Source: Haplosporangium gracile (Eukaryota > Mortierellomycota > Mortierellomycetes > Mortierellales > Mortierellaceae). From it: 11,361 nt of DNA. Location: assembly GCA_015499985.1 (NCBI GenBank), contig JAAAUF010001142.1, forward strand, positions 1 to 11,361. Reading direction: 5' to 3'. The notes beneath the pieces were generated by a model. That model was given only the letters and a program-made list of their open reading frames with translations. It made no database searches and had not been told where the DNA came from. Shown here in pieces: positions 1 through 9,156 of the stretch. A program made the position numbers and the translations under genes. Every line of letters begins with the position of its first letter. Position 1 is the stretch's first letter.

Positions 1-1195
1 GCCACAAACTTGGCTCTTTCCCTCTCTCTCTCTCTCTCTTTTTTTTTCTTTCTTCAATATGAACCTTTCACTGTTACATAATCCTTGTTAATTCTAGCAC
101 TGAATAAAAGACTCTTTTTGCGAACAAAGAGTCCTAGCTACGCTGACCATGTCGTGAATCTTGTGCTTACAGAGCGAAAAGAAGAAGAACGGTTCTTGTG
201 GAAAGAAGAGAGGGTAACTATGAACGTCCCTCTTTTACTCAGCGCGGGATTGATGAACAAAGGAGACGAGGCCTTATTTTTTTATTTTATTTTTTTCAAT
301 ATTTTTTAGGCTAGCCTTCAAGGTGAGAGAGTATGGGAAAGAGGGAGGCGTGTGAAGTTTAAAAGAACCAAGTCGGGTGGCAAACCCAAGTCGGGGAACT
401 CTGTCTACGGATGAGAGCAATCACGTGGAGCTGAGGGCACCATGATGAGAACAAGGAAGATTTGAACATAAAACACACACTTTTTGGAAAGAAGAAGGGT
501 GGCAGATTACCCAAATGAAGACACGATCTTGTATTTCTTCTCATACACACACATCCACGATCTAAGTTCTGTACTCCCAAAGTAAAAAAGAAAAAAGAAA
601 AAAAAAGATATATCTTGCTCTAGCGGCCAAGCACCTTTTTTTACACCAGACCAGAGCTCTGTGCCTTCTTCGAGCGTGGTACATAGATTTTCCTCCTGGC
701 GCCATGCTTGCCTCGGCTCCTCGCGTGTTGAATGTTTTCTAAGGAAAAGGAAAAGGTAGAAGGAGGTGTGTAACCATGGTAGTCAATGTCGCACAAGAAG
801 AAAGCAACAGAAACGTAAATAGTCTCTCGTGTGATGTCCGAAGGGACAAGGTAGAGCCGACTACAAGGAAAATGGCCTGATCAGAAGAAGCGAATGTTAG
901 AAAGGAGAGAACTCTTTTTATGTAAAAAAAAAAAAAAGCCTAACTCAGCATTTTCAATGGTTGTTCCTTTTACTTTCTACTATGGATAAACCATTGACAA
1001 CCTGAAATACAAACAAAATCGGTCGCCATGGCCTTCTCCTCTCCTCGCTTTTGTGTGCACAAGGGGAAGCAGCGAGGAAAGTCAAATCAAAAAGAATGTA
1101 AACAAAGCGTTTAGGGCCTTTGACCTTCACTGACGCCCAAGTTTTACCATTTGATGTCGTTCAAGCATGTCATTGTATTTGTTTGTGGAGGAGGA

Positions 1196-1227
1196 AGAGG
1201 GAGGACGAGAAAGAGGGAGGACGAGGA
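1196..1227. repeat. 16-bp purine-rich tandem repeat
   Basis: Two adjacent near-identical 16-bp units of the form AGAGGGAGGACGAGAA are followed by degenerate continuation to about 1240. It is all-purine apart from single C residues, and typical of slippage-prone low-complexity DNA between genes. No function is implied. Confidence 0.6.
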
Positions 1228-3106
1228 AGAACGAGAAAGGGTTAGTTCGGGGATAGTCGTGTGTGGAGCACAAACGAAAAAAAAAAACAAAATGACAAAG
1301 GACAAAAGATAAACAACACGACGACCAATGCTCATTTTTCTCCCCTCAAACATTGTTGATGAGGAAATCGCGCATGCATCCAGCAACGTCGTTATCATTG
1401 AAAGAAAAAATATCAAGAGAGGATTGAGAATGTCTACTCGGCTACTACACTTCCACGAATGGTAAACGTGGGGTGCAAGGCGAAACAAAACTGGAGGGTT
1501 GGCAATGATGGACATCCAAAGTAATTTGCCTGCTTCACCTTTTTCGTTTTCCCCATCGGAGCAAGGATTGTCCAACTTGACAAAAAAAAACGAACGGACT
1601 AGCTCATATTAGTGCGACATCGTCCCAAATGAGGAACAACTCTCTCGCTCCTCAAGCCACGAACGTGTTGAAGGAAAAACAGAGATTGTTCCCAGCAAAG
1701 AAGTAAAAGTGGTGGTGACAAAGACCGTAGGATGTGAAATGGGTGAAGAGATGGGTAACGTGGACCCTCAGGAAGACCCTGGTTGGTTAGTTGGTGCCTG
1801 TGTATCTTGTCAAGAATACAAGAAAAAATGACCCTCGTTTCTTTCAAACAACCTTCATCGGGAATAATCGTCCCTCTGCTGGTTGTCCTCTTGACTGAGA
1901 AAGAACTAGAAGAAGGGCTTAGAAGGGTTAGAGTAATTGTTTTATTTGTTCGCCCAGTGTACTGTACATGCGCGTACCGCACACAAACTACATTGCGAAA
2001 AATAACGCCTGACTCTCTCTTCTGTATTAGGACTTTTGGCCCTTTTACTCTTTCGTCTCCAGCTTTTGACACGAGTATGTGGGCACCAGAGAGCTGTACA
2101 GTTTTTTTATCCTCTCTCCTCTTTGGGATCCAGACCATTGTGGGGATGGAGAAGACGAGTTGAAAATGAGGAGTGGACGGAGCGGGGATCTCATTGACGA
2201 ATATTTTCATACTCCATCCCATCCTATCCGATGAAAGTCCATCCAGCCAGCCGACATCCTGGGACTCGCCTGGACAGATCCATCCGTTCCATTGGGCAGC
2301 AGCACGTTTAAGCAACTTTTTCGAGGAACCAAATAAAAAAAGTGGCGACTGAAAACCTTTTTTTTTTTTTGCTCTTTCTCCTCCTTTCACGAGCGTTCTG
2401 TCAGCTCGCTTGCCTATTCGCATCTGGCTTCTTTCCCCGCACGAAAAGGAGAGCCGGTTCTCTCATTCTGTCATTCGTGGAAACTGAAAAAAAAGAGAAT
2501 GAAGCTGAGTTCTTAGCGTTTGCTCACTTCCGTTGCCTCTGGATGGATGGTGTAAAACTGTCGTCTCTTTCTTCTTTTGCTGAGTTTTGATGTCCTCAAT
2601 TTCACATTGGTCTAGGTCATGGTCACCTCTTACTGGTTAAAGAACAAAAAATGGCGCGCACTATCGATTCTTTTGTGTTATGGTCTAACTTGGCACGTAT
2701 GAAGGAACGAAGAAAAAAAAAAAAGAAAGAACAATGTGAAGGCGGAATAAAAGAGAGAGAGAAAGAGGGGCGCCAGGCTGATGATCTGTGACCAACTTTA
2801 AGGAGAAGAATAATGGCATTAGGTTCTTTCCCTCATTGGCTTTTCTTCCTTCTTTTTCCTGAACGGATGAATTGAGTGGACCTGACGAAGAAAAGTTTAG
2901 ACCCAGCAAAACTAGAAGAAAAGTAAGGATAGAGTTGAACCTATTTTGTTTTTGAAATGACGGTGATGAACGACAAACACAAACAAACAAAAAAAAAACT
3001 ATTGACATAAATAAACACAAGGTAAGGGCTAGGAGGACGTAAACAAGGCTCACTTTGAGTTGTTGTTACTCGTTCGACTGAGAAGGAGGAGGAGAGGGTG
3101 AAAGCC

Positions 3107-3150
3107 AAAAAAAGGAAAAAAAGGAAAAAAAGGAAAAAAAGGAAAAAAAG
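3107..3150. repeat. 9-bp A7GG minisatellite
   Basis: Four perfect copies of the 9-bp unit AAAAAAAGG are followed by a partial fifth copy (A7G). The array lies in a purine-rich stretch about 660 bp upstream of the transporter start codon. It is a simple-sequence repeat likely to vary in copy number between isolates. The phased A-tracts could stiffen DNA or exclude nucleosomes, but that is inference. Confidence 0.85.
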
Positions 3151-3520
3151 AGGCGTCGGCATATGAGAACAACTAATAAGACCTAATCGAATTCTAGGTT
3201 CGGGGTCTCCTGCGTTTTTCACTGACATGCCCTGCTTGTCGTTGTTTTTGGTCTGACAGCTCTTCTTTCTTTTATGCGATATTCAGTTCTAATTAAACTC
3301 GATGTTGAGTGATATTTGAACAGCAAGCGAATAAGGAAAAGAAAGGAGTTAGTAGATAGTGAATGAGCTGTAGCAGCCAAAAGGGAGTTCAGTTGTGTAA
3401 AAAAGTAAAGTAAAGAAGGCTATGTCCTTTGGACTACGATTGAAAAAAAGAAGAAAACATTATTTTAGTGCCCTTTTTGGATCCGTTCGACCGTCCCTTT
3501 TGGGTTCTCTTGCAGGTTCT

Positions 3521-3550
3521 CCTGGCCGCTCCTGGCCGCTCCTGGCTGCA
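3521..3550. repeat. 10-bp tandem repeat in the transporter upstream region
   Basis: Two exact copies of CCTGGCCGCT are followed by a third diverged copy (CCTGGCTGCA). It lies about 260-290 bp upstream of the transporter start codon and about 75 bp upstream of the candidate TATA box. It could be a short upstream activating element or a simple duplication. A run of CCT triplets follows at about 3585-3606. Confidence 0.6.
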
Positions 3551-3625
3551 CCTGTCCATTCGCTCACTTCTGAACCCCTGCACTTCCTCCTCCTCCTCCT
3601 CCTCCTCACTTCCACGACCGATACA

Positions 3626-3633
3626 TATAAATA
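3626..3633 (+). promoter_or_regulatory. Candidate TATA box for the GIT1-like gene
   Basis: The sequence TATAAATA lies about 175 bp before the ATG at 3808. It is followed by a long pyrimidine-rich stretch, the usual architecture of well-expressed genes in many fungi. Transcription would be expected to start in or before the CT tract. There is no CACGTG (the Pho4-type box known to control yeast GIT1) between 3400 and 3807. Confidence 0.55.
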
Positions 3634-3730
3634 CGCCCAAGTGCCCCCGCCCCCCCCTCGTTTTTGATTTCTTGTCCTTCGTTACCACTCCAACCCTCCA
3701 CCTCTCCTCCCTCACTCCTCCACTTCACTC

Positions 3731-3753
3731 CTCTCTCTCTCTCTCTCTCTCTC
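3731..3753. repeat. (CT)n tract in the 5' leader or core promoter
   Basis: Eleven uninterrupted CT dinucleotides lie inside a pyrimidine-rich leader (about 3640-3795) between the TATA-like box and the start codon. Such tracts commonly mark the transcription start zone of fungal genes. It is also a slippage-prone microsatellite. Confidence 0.8.
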
Positions 3754-3807
3754 GCTTCTATACCCCTTGCTCTCTCTTTGTCCACTTATCTCTCGTAATA
3801 CAGCAAA

Positions 3808-5591
3808 ATGAGCACCAAGATTGAGCAGCCTACACAGGCTGTCGTTCTCCCCGAGGAACCCGTTTATCTCACCGAGCTCCAGAAGAAATCCCGCGTCTCT
3901 GCCATCTTCACCGTCATCTTCTCCGGTAAGCTTTTTCTCTTTTCTTCAGTTGGATTGCAATTTGTTCAGGAGTAGGAGTATGGATAACAGGGCCTCCAGT
4001 TGAAATTGTTCGGCCAACAGTTTTGTTTCTTTTTTTCTCAGTGAGAGGAAACGGGTTTGGATGTAGTCGGGTGGACATAACAACAAATTTGGACATCTCA
4101 GACACTCTCCACACATGTACCCACATCATTTCCATCAACAACCATGCTAACCCCTCCCCCCCCCTTCCCCCTCCCTACCTCCCCTCTCACTCTCACCCTC
4201 TCTAACAATTAGGCTTCGCCTTGTTGTCGGATGGATACCAGGTCGGAGTCCTTTCGCTCGTCAACGTCTGCTTCACAAAGCTCTACGGCGACGACTTCAC
4301 CTCCGAGATGTCGACCCGCATCGGAAACTCACTCTTTGTCGGCTGTATCATCGGCCAGCTCTCGTTCGGTTTCATCTGTGACCGTCTTGGTCGTAAAGTC
4401 GGACTCATGATCACCACCGTCCTCGTCATCGTCGGCGCTGCTTTGTGCGCCGGTTCCTATGGTGCCCATGGATCTGTCGAAGGGCTCTTCTGGGCGTTGA
4501 CCATCTATCGTGGTATCTTGGGAGTTGGTGTTGGAGGCGAGTACCCTTGTTCGTCGGCTTCGGCGTCCGAGGCTGCGGATGAGGTTATGCCTGGACGGAG
4601 AGGCATGTTGTTTGTCTTTGTCACCAACTTTGTTATTGATTCCGGATTCGTGCTGTCGGCGTTGTTCCCCTTGATCCTGGGAGTTGCTAAATGCTCGTAT
4701 GAAGTCATTTGGAGAACTTCGTTCGCCTTTGGTGTTCTCCCTCCCCTGTCGGTCCTGTACTTCCGTCTCAAGATGAGCAACTCGGAGATCTACAAGAAGA
4801 ACGCCATCAGGAAGCAGGTCCCTTACTTGCTCATTGTCCGCAGATACTGGAAGTACCTCGTCGGTACCGGTGGATCATGGTTCTTTTATAACTTTATCTC
4901 TTACCCTCTGGGTATCTTTTCCGGAACCATCCTTGACCAGGCCTTGGGTTCTGAGGCTACCTTCGTCCAGATTGCTGAGTGGTCCTTGCTGTTGAACTGC
5001 TTCTACCTCCCTGGTTCGATCTCGGGAGCCTTGGCCTCGGATAAATTGGGCCGCAAGAAGACCATGGCGATCGGTTTCCTTGTTCAGGGCATCCTTGGAA
5101 TCTTTATGGGCGTCTTCTACAAGAACCTCCTCAACATCTTCCCTTTGTTCGTCGTCCTCTACGGAATCTTCATGGCCATGGGAGAATTTGGACCTGGTGA
5201 CATGCTCGGACTCGTCTCCGCCGAGGTCTACCCCACGGCCATCCGTGGAACCGCCTACGGTTGGTCTGCCGCCATCGGCAAGCTCGGCGCCTTTGTCGGT
5301 ACCACCGTCTTCAAGCCTGCGATCGCTTCTTTCGGACATGGTGATGCCATGTTGGGCCAGGGACGAGTCTTCATCTTAGGTTCGTGTTTGGCGTTGTTGG
5401 GAGCTGTGTTTACGTGGTTCTTGATCCCAGATTATTCCAAGAAGGCTCTTGGAGAGGAGGATGAGGATTTCAGAAAGTACTTGGTGGAGCATGGGTTTGA
5501 TCTGAGTAACTTTGGCGGTGAGGATGCTCCTGCTATTGATGAGGAGAAGGCACCTGCCTACGTCGCCGAGAAGGAGGAGCTCAAGGCTTAA
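3808..5591 (+). CDS. MFS permease, GIT1-like glycerophosphodiester transporter
   Basis: This encodes a 498-residue plasma-membrane transporter of the major facilitator superfamily. Its exons are 3808-3925 and 4213-5591, and the joined frame is continuous through a Gly codon split by the intron. The 12-helix pattern carries two MFS loop signatures, GFICDRLGRKVGL (residues 92-104) and the second-half copy ASDKLGRKK near 314-322. It also has RGILGVGVGGEYPCSSAS from residue 139, with EYP where phosphate permeases usually have DYP. Further motifs are YGIFMAMGEFGPGDMLGL in the second half and GTAYGWSAAIGKLGAFVG at 385-402. These match, from memory, the fungal GIT1 family, which imports glycerophosphoinositol or glycerophosphocholine with protons as a source of phosphate and head groups. 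The N-terminal 30 residues and the acidic, Lys/Glu-rich tail (from about residue 450) are cytosolic. The ATG at 3808 has A at -3 and gives the family's usual N-terminal length. The substrate is inferred; another anionic metabolite is possible. Confidence 0.93.
3926..4212 (+). other. Intron 1 of the GIT1-like permease
   Basis: This 287-nt intron has donor G|GTAAGC and acceptor AATTAG|GC. A CTAAC branch-like site at 4147-4151 is followed by a C/T-rich tract, and a second CTAAC lies at 4202-4206, close to the acceptor. It splits a glycine codon (phase 1) between the N-terminal leader and the first membrane segment. Without the first exon the protein would lack part of helix 1, which supports the model. 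Confidence 0.9.
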
Positions 5592-6102
5592 AGGGTCTTC
5601 TGTTATCTTTCCCATTCTATTTTTTTCACATTCACACTCATCCCCCCCATGTACAAATATAATCTATTCGCATATTCCTTCTACTGTATCACTCTTCACT
5701 CTTGCTTTCTTTCTTGAGGAATAACAAAACCATACAAAGAAAATAATGACAAAAAAAAACGCAAAAAAACAAAAAGGGTGTAAGCTGTGCATGCGTGATA
5801 CCACAAGGACCTAAGAGGACTTGCAGACAGCACATGCGTCTTTTTGCATAAACATCAGTTCCCCTGTGTTTGTGGGCTACAAAAAAGTGAACCTCAATCC
5901 ACCTTTGACAACATTGGAGCTTGAGCACCCCCCCCCCTTTTTTCCCAGTTTTCGCGACACCTTTTTTGCGACACGCCATTTAGGGGCAGTCATGAGGATT
6001 ATGGATGTTTATTAGAACGATTGGAAGGAAGACTTGCCCATTACGCTTTTTTTTTGTTCGTTTGTTTGCATTGTGCCGTATTGTGTAAGCCAAGTTCCAA
6101 CT
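5592..6102. other. Convergent 3' intergenic region
   Basis: This is the 511-bp spacer between the stop codons of the permease (+) and the coiled-coil gene (-). It holds C runs (5642-5648, and 5928-5937 followed by six T) and A-rich stretches near 5750-5775. No canonical AATAAA was seen on the plus strand after the permease; only AT-rich variants such as AATATAAT near 5657 are present. I see no coding potential. Confidence 0.6.
6008..6013 (-). terminator. Candidate polyadenylation signal of the coiled-coil gene
   Basis: TTTATT on the plus strand reads AATAAA on the minus strand. It lies about 90 nt past the TAA stop at 6103-6105, a normal distance for a fungal 3' UTR signal. Transcript ends would be needed to prove use. 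Confidence 0.5.
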
Positions 6103-8184
6103 TTAATAGTGTCCGACAGAGACGTACTGCTGGTGCTGGTGTTGCTGGTGATGTTGCTGACTATGATGTTGCTGGTGCTGCTGACTATGACTCTGATGCT
6201 GCTGACTATAATGATGGTGATGATGCGGATGCTGATGATGTCTATAACCTGGAGAAACCTCCACAGTCCCTGCCGCAGAGACGGCCGCATCCTCGGCAGC
6301 ATGCATATCCACCTGTGCCCTCAGCTCACGTACTTCCATCTCGAGTACATGGCGCTGGAAAATCATCTCCTTAATCTTTTTGTAGGCAATCGCAGAGAGC
6401 ATCTCGAACTTGTCCCGGGTATCTTGCATCGCGACGGCGGTGCGGGTTCGCGCTCGCATCTCGGAGGCTAGGTCGCGTTGGAGGGTGATTACTTGCGCTT
6501 GGAGGGAGGCGTTCTTTTGGCGGAGGAGAAGGAGTTCTTCGTGGTCTTGTGGGGTTAAGGCGGTGGAGGATGAGGTGACGAGGGTGTCGGTCGAGGTGGT
6601 GGACATGGCGGTGGTGACTGTACCCTTGGGAAAGAGGGAGGGAGGGTTGCCGCCGGTAGGGGTGGTGGGCTGGGAGAGGGAGGCGACAAGACTTGCGACC
6701 TTGGACGTGGCTCTTGCTGCGGTCATGATATGCACAGGAACCGCCACCATCGTGGTGGCAGTCGCAATAGAAGTCGCCACCGACGCCGTCTCGACCGCAT
6801 CCAACTCTGTCGACGTACCCATCTCACAAGTGCCCTCACTCGTCTGTGTACTAAACTCCTTGGCTTCCGAACCTCGAACAAGAGACTCCATAGGCTCGGT
6901 CTGGGTGTATGCGGGCCGCATGATACAGTGCTGTGTCTGGATCTGGACATGTCGGACCTTTTTTCTAGAGATGGGTTTTGGTAAGGTCACTTCCGGTGGT
7001 TTCGTGGTAGACTCTTGTCCAGACTCGTTGGCAGAGTCGGCCCCATCATCGCCAAGGAAGCCTTGGTTCTTGAGGAGTTGGGCCTTATGGTCGGCGATCC
7101 GCTGTGCAAGCGCTTTCGAGACGGGATCTTCATCTCCAGCACCCTGCTGTTGTCCTGCAATGTTGAAGGTCACCTTGTTGGTTCCCCGTCGTGAAATTCC
7201 GCTATCTGTCGTCTGACTGAATCCAGACCGTTGCGATTGTGTCCTACGGTGTTGCTGTCCTGCATCCATCATCATCGAAGTTGCCATTGTTGTAACGCCA
7301 GTAATCTTGGACTCTTGAGTACCGAGGGACGAGGGCATAATAAAGTCGGTGTCCAACGCAAAGTTGTCGAGCAAGAAGGGCGAGTTCTCCAGAATAAACG
7401 ACGACCCTTCACCTCCACCAGCCTGGATGATAATCGACCGCCGCGTGTCCCCTGCTCCTCCAGTGCTCAAAGGTGTAGTGGAGTGAAGATGATTACTGTC
7501 AAAGGTAGTGTGCATGCTGCCAAGGAGTGTTGATCCTGTCACTAGAGTTCCATCGTCACTGCCGCTTGGGTACACCCTACTCTGTCGCTTGCTGCTCGTG
7601 GGCGAATTTCTTTTAGGACTAGAAGCGGTCAAAGCGTTCGTGATTCCTGTCACAGGCGAGATCTGTGTCATGTTGGGAGTCGTCGTCGTTGCAGTCGAAG
7701 TAGAAGCGGTACCAGCAGGAGTATCCTTATAATCCACAGCAATCATCACATACTTCTTCCCATTCGGCAACGTCGCCGACGTCGCACCACTGGCCGCACT
7801 CACTGTACTCCTCACAGCACCTCCGGACCCTGGCAACCCCAACAAACTAGTCCGATGACTACTCCCGCTACCATTCGGCATCGATCCAGACTTGCGATTC
7901 CTCAACCTCTGCAACAATGACCGTTTCTTCTTATCGTCTACAGTAACAGGCGGCAAACTCGGTGCCGGAGGAGGAGGGGGCGCATTCTTGAAGAAGTCCA
8001 CAAGGTCCATAGTAGTCTTGCGTTGGGCTTTGTAATCAGCTGAAAGGAAATCGTTATCGGAATCGTCGCTGTCGTCGTTAAAGTCGATGGCGGCGGCGGC
8101 TCGGGGTTGGAGGAGTGGGCGGAAGACCGGCTTCCGTGTTGTGAGTGGGGTGTTGCTCCCTGTTGCTACGGTCAGTGTATCCAT
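6103..8184 (-). CDS. Disordered coiled-coil protein with TQT motif cluster and His/Gln-rich tail
   Basis: This is a 693-residue protein from a single exon; I do not recognise a named family. The ATG at 8182-8184 is the first on this strand after the upstream AT-rich stretch and has A at -3. The open frame extends 14 codons further upstream but without an ATG. Visible in order are an acidic patch (about 34-46), DLVDFFKNAPPPPP (60-73), a basic segment KKRSLLQRLRNRKS (86-99) and the short hydrophobic strand KKYVMIAVDY (143-152). Long Ser/Thr-rich disorder follows. Residues about 411-461 hold IQTQ, YTQT, STQT and GTST in close spacing, and a coiled coil spans about 547-628 with heptad-like Leu, Val and Ile. 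A tail rich in His and Gln occupies 647-687. TQT motifs beside a coiled coil recall clients of the dynein light chain LC8, so a scaffold or cytoskeletal adaptor role is possible. It has no membrane segment, no signal peptide and no catalytic domain. The gene itself is well supported by 2.1 kb of open frame with coherent protein composition. Its function is unknown. Confidence 0.85.
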   Translation of the reverse strand: MDTLTVATGSNTPLTTRKPVFRPLLQPRAAAAIDFNDDSDDSDNDFLSADYKAQRKTTMDLVDFFKNAPPPPPAPSLPPVTVDDKKKRSLLQRLRNRKSGSMPNGSGSSHRTSLLGLPGSGGAVRSTVSAASGATSATLPNGKKYVMIAVDYKDTPAGTASTSTATTTTPNMTQISPVTGITNALTASSPKRNSPTSSKRQSRVYPSGSDDGTLVTGSTLLGSMHTTFDSNHLHSTTPLSTGGAGDTRRSIIIQAGGGEGSSFILENSPFLLDNFALDTDFIMPSSLGTQESKITGVTTMATSMMMDAGQQHRRTQSQRSGFSQTTDSGISRRGTNKVTFNIAGQQQGAGDEDPVSKALAQRIADHKAQLLKNQGFLGDDGADSANESGQESTTKPPEVTLPKPISRKKVRHVQIQTQHCIMRPAYTQTEPMESLVRGSEAKEFSTQTSEGTCEMGTSTELDAVETASVATSIATATTMVAVPVHIMTAARATSKVASLVASLSQPTTPTGGNPPSLFPKGTVTTAMSTTSTDTLVTSSSTALTPQDHEELLLLRQKNASLQAQVITLQRDLASEMRARTRTAVAMQDTRDKFEMLSAIAYKKIKEMIFQRHVLEMEVRELRAQVDMHAAEDAAVSAAGTVEVSPGYRHHQHPHHHHHYSQQHQSHSQQHQQHHSQQHHQQHQHQQYVSVGHY
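6120..6240 (-). repeat. Imperfect trinucleotide repeat encoding the His/Gln tail
   Basis: On the plus strand this is a run of GCTG, GTGATG and TTGCTG triplets. On the coding strand these are interspersed CAG, CAA, CAT and CAC codons giving alternating Gln and His. The triplets are interrupted rather than pure, and the repeat ends shortly before the C-terminal YVSVGHY. Length variation between isolates is likely. Confidence 0.8.
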
Positions 8185-8648
8185 TATGGTAGCTGTGTAT
8201 GTGTGTGGGTGTGGGTGTCTTCTCAATATCGCAAATAAATATAGTACTCCCAGGACCTATTTGTATCGTGGAAAAAAAGACGTTTCTATGTCAATAGCTA
8301 GTCTTCAAAGACCAGAAACTATTATTTACTGCCAACGGTCAAAAGGGCATAATGCCTACCTGCTCGTATCGTGGAAAGAATGTCGCTTTTCCAGACAGTC
8401 GCAGGCAAGCGCATAAAATATCCAAAAGGCCTTTAGAAGCTAAGCCCCTCAAAGTCACCACATTACTGTCTCTCTGACACCCCCGAGGGAAAGGCTGAAA
8501 GTCGTCTGCTTAAAAACGCTTATACGCTCTGCTCGTGTGTGTTCAAGAATCACCAGAGACTCTGTGCATTATTTTTCTGTTCTGCTAGGAAAAAGTCTGA
8601 ATAAAAAACCTTGCAGACAGTGTCGCGTCCTACACTAGGGTCAGATCT

Positions 8649-8742
8649 GATCGGCCGACTCTTGCCACGATCGGTCGACTCTTTGAATGATCAGTTGACT
8701 CTTGGCATGACCGATCGACTCTAGTACGATCGGTGAGCACCG
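8649..8742. repeat. 20-bp tandem array ending in a short palindrome
   Basis: Units start at 8649, 8669, 8689 and 8709 (the last is 19 bp), followed by a partial fifth from 8728. Approximate consensus is GATCGGTCGACTCTTGGCAT. GACTCT at unit positions 9-14 is the same in all four full units, and GA opens each one. The array ends in CGGTGAGCACCG (8731-8742), a perfect 5-bp inverted repeat around AG. It lies about 530 bp upstream of the recombinase-like gene. It could be a cluster of protein-binding sites, a mobile-element end, or a local duplication. Confidence 0.8.
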
Positions 8743-9148
8743 ACTTCGTCCAAGAAAATTAATTAATCCTGATTTTAGTCTATAACAAACTATGAAGCGA
8801 AATTTTTTGTACTACCGCTTTGGGGGAAAATGTTTCTTGTCTGAACATGAGAACACGTACACAGTCATGACCAATTGCGTGGCTTAGAGCCGGACTTGAG
8901 CGGACAAGAGGAATTGGGCACATAGTCGCCAAATTGTCTCATTATTGTGCCTGGAAAAACGCAATTCACCTCAGCATGCTTACCATCCCACATTTACTTT
9001 CATTTACAGCAGCTTGTCCATCTTTACTCAAACCCCACCTGTAATCTACACTCAGCAGAAACACATGAACCAACTCCCGAACCCATTCACCATCCCTAAG
9101 GGCCCATCTACTTATTCATCACTCTCATTTCTTCAAAGTATGAATCGA

Positions 9149-9156
9149 ATAAATAT
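9149..9156 (+). promoter_or_regulatory. Candidate TATA-like box of the recombinase-like gene
   Basis: ATAAATAT lies about 117-124 bp before the ATG at 9273. It is the best AT-rich core-promoter candidate in a C/A-rich leader. The support is positional only. Confidence 0.3.

Larger units (their letters stand above)
1..3420. other. Gene-free, repeat-rich intergenic region
   Basis: I see no supportable gene here. The longest open frames (1599-2423 and 1144-1575 on the minus strand, 1783-2163 on the plus strand) have erratic composition, no recognisable domain and no plausible partner exons. The stretch is full of homopolymer and low-complexity tracts. Examples are a CT run near 20-40, A-rich runs at about 584-608 and 924-937, a T run at 2358-2370, a 16-bp purine repeat at 1196-1227 and a 9-bp repeat at 3107-3150. 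The plus strand is purine-rich over much of 300-1700 and 2690-3420. It may hold the 3' UTR of a gene to the left, distal control sequence for the transporter, or an untranslated transcript. The sequence alone does not decide between these. Confidence 0.6.

Noticed and set aside
422..427. CACGTG (Pho4-type site)
   Set aside because: It is about 3.4 kb upstream of the permease and isolated, so there is no basis to link it to that gene.
1599..2423. 274-codon open frame on the minus strand
   Set aside because: Its composition is erratic, it has no domain or membrane pattern, and it overlaps a second open frame on the opposite strand (1783-2163). It looks like chance in a low-stop-density region.
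2779..2862. Possible C/D-box snoRNA: TGATGA at 2779 and CTGA at 2859
   Set aside because: There is no convincing terminal stem or internal C'/D' pair, and such short boxes occur often by chance.
3181..3213. GGTTCGGGGTC near an inverted repeat, considered as a tRNA T-arm
   Set aside because: It does not fit the GGTTCGANNCC box and no acceptor or anticodon stems can be formed around it.
6410..7216. 268-codon plus-strand open frame
   Set aside because: It is antisense to the coiled-coil gene, whose codon and protein composition is clearly more coherent.
8263..8377. 12-bp direct repeats GTATCGTGGAAA flanking about 90 bp, considered as a target-site duplication
   Set aside because: The enclosed segment has no terminal inverted repeats or coding content; it may be paired promoter elements or chance.
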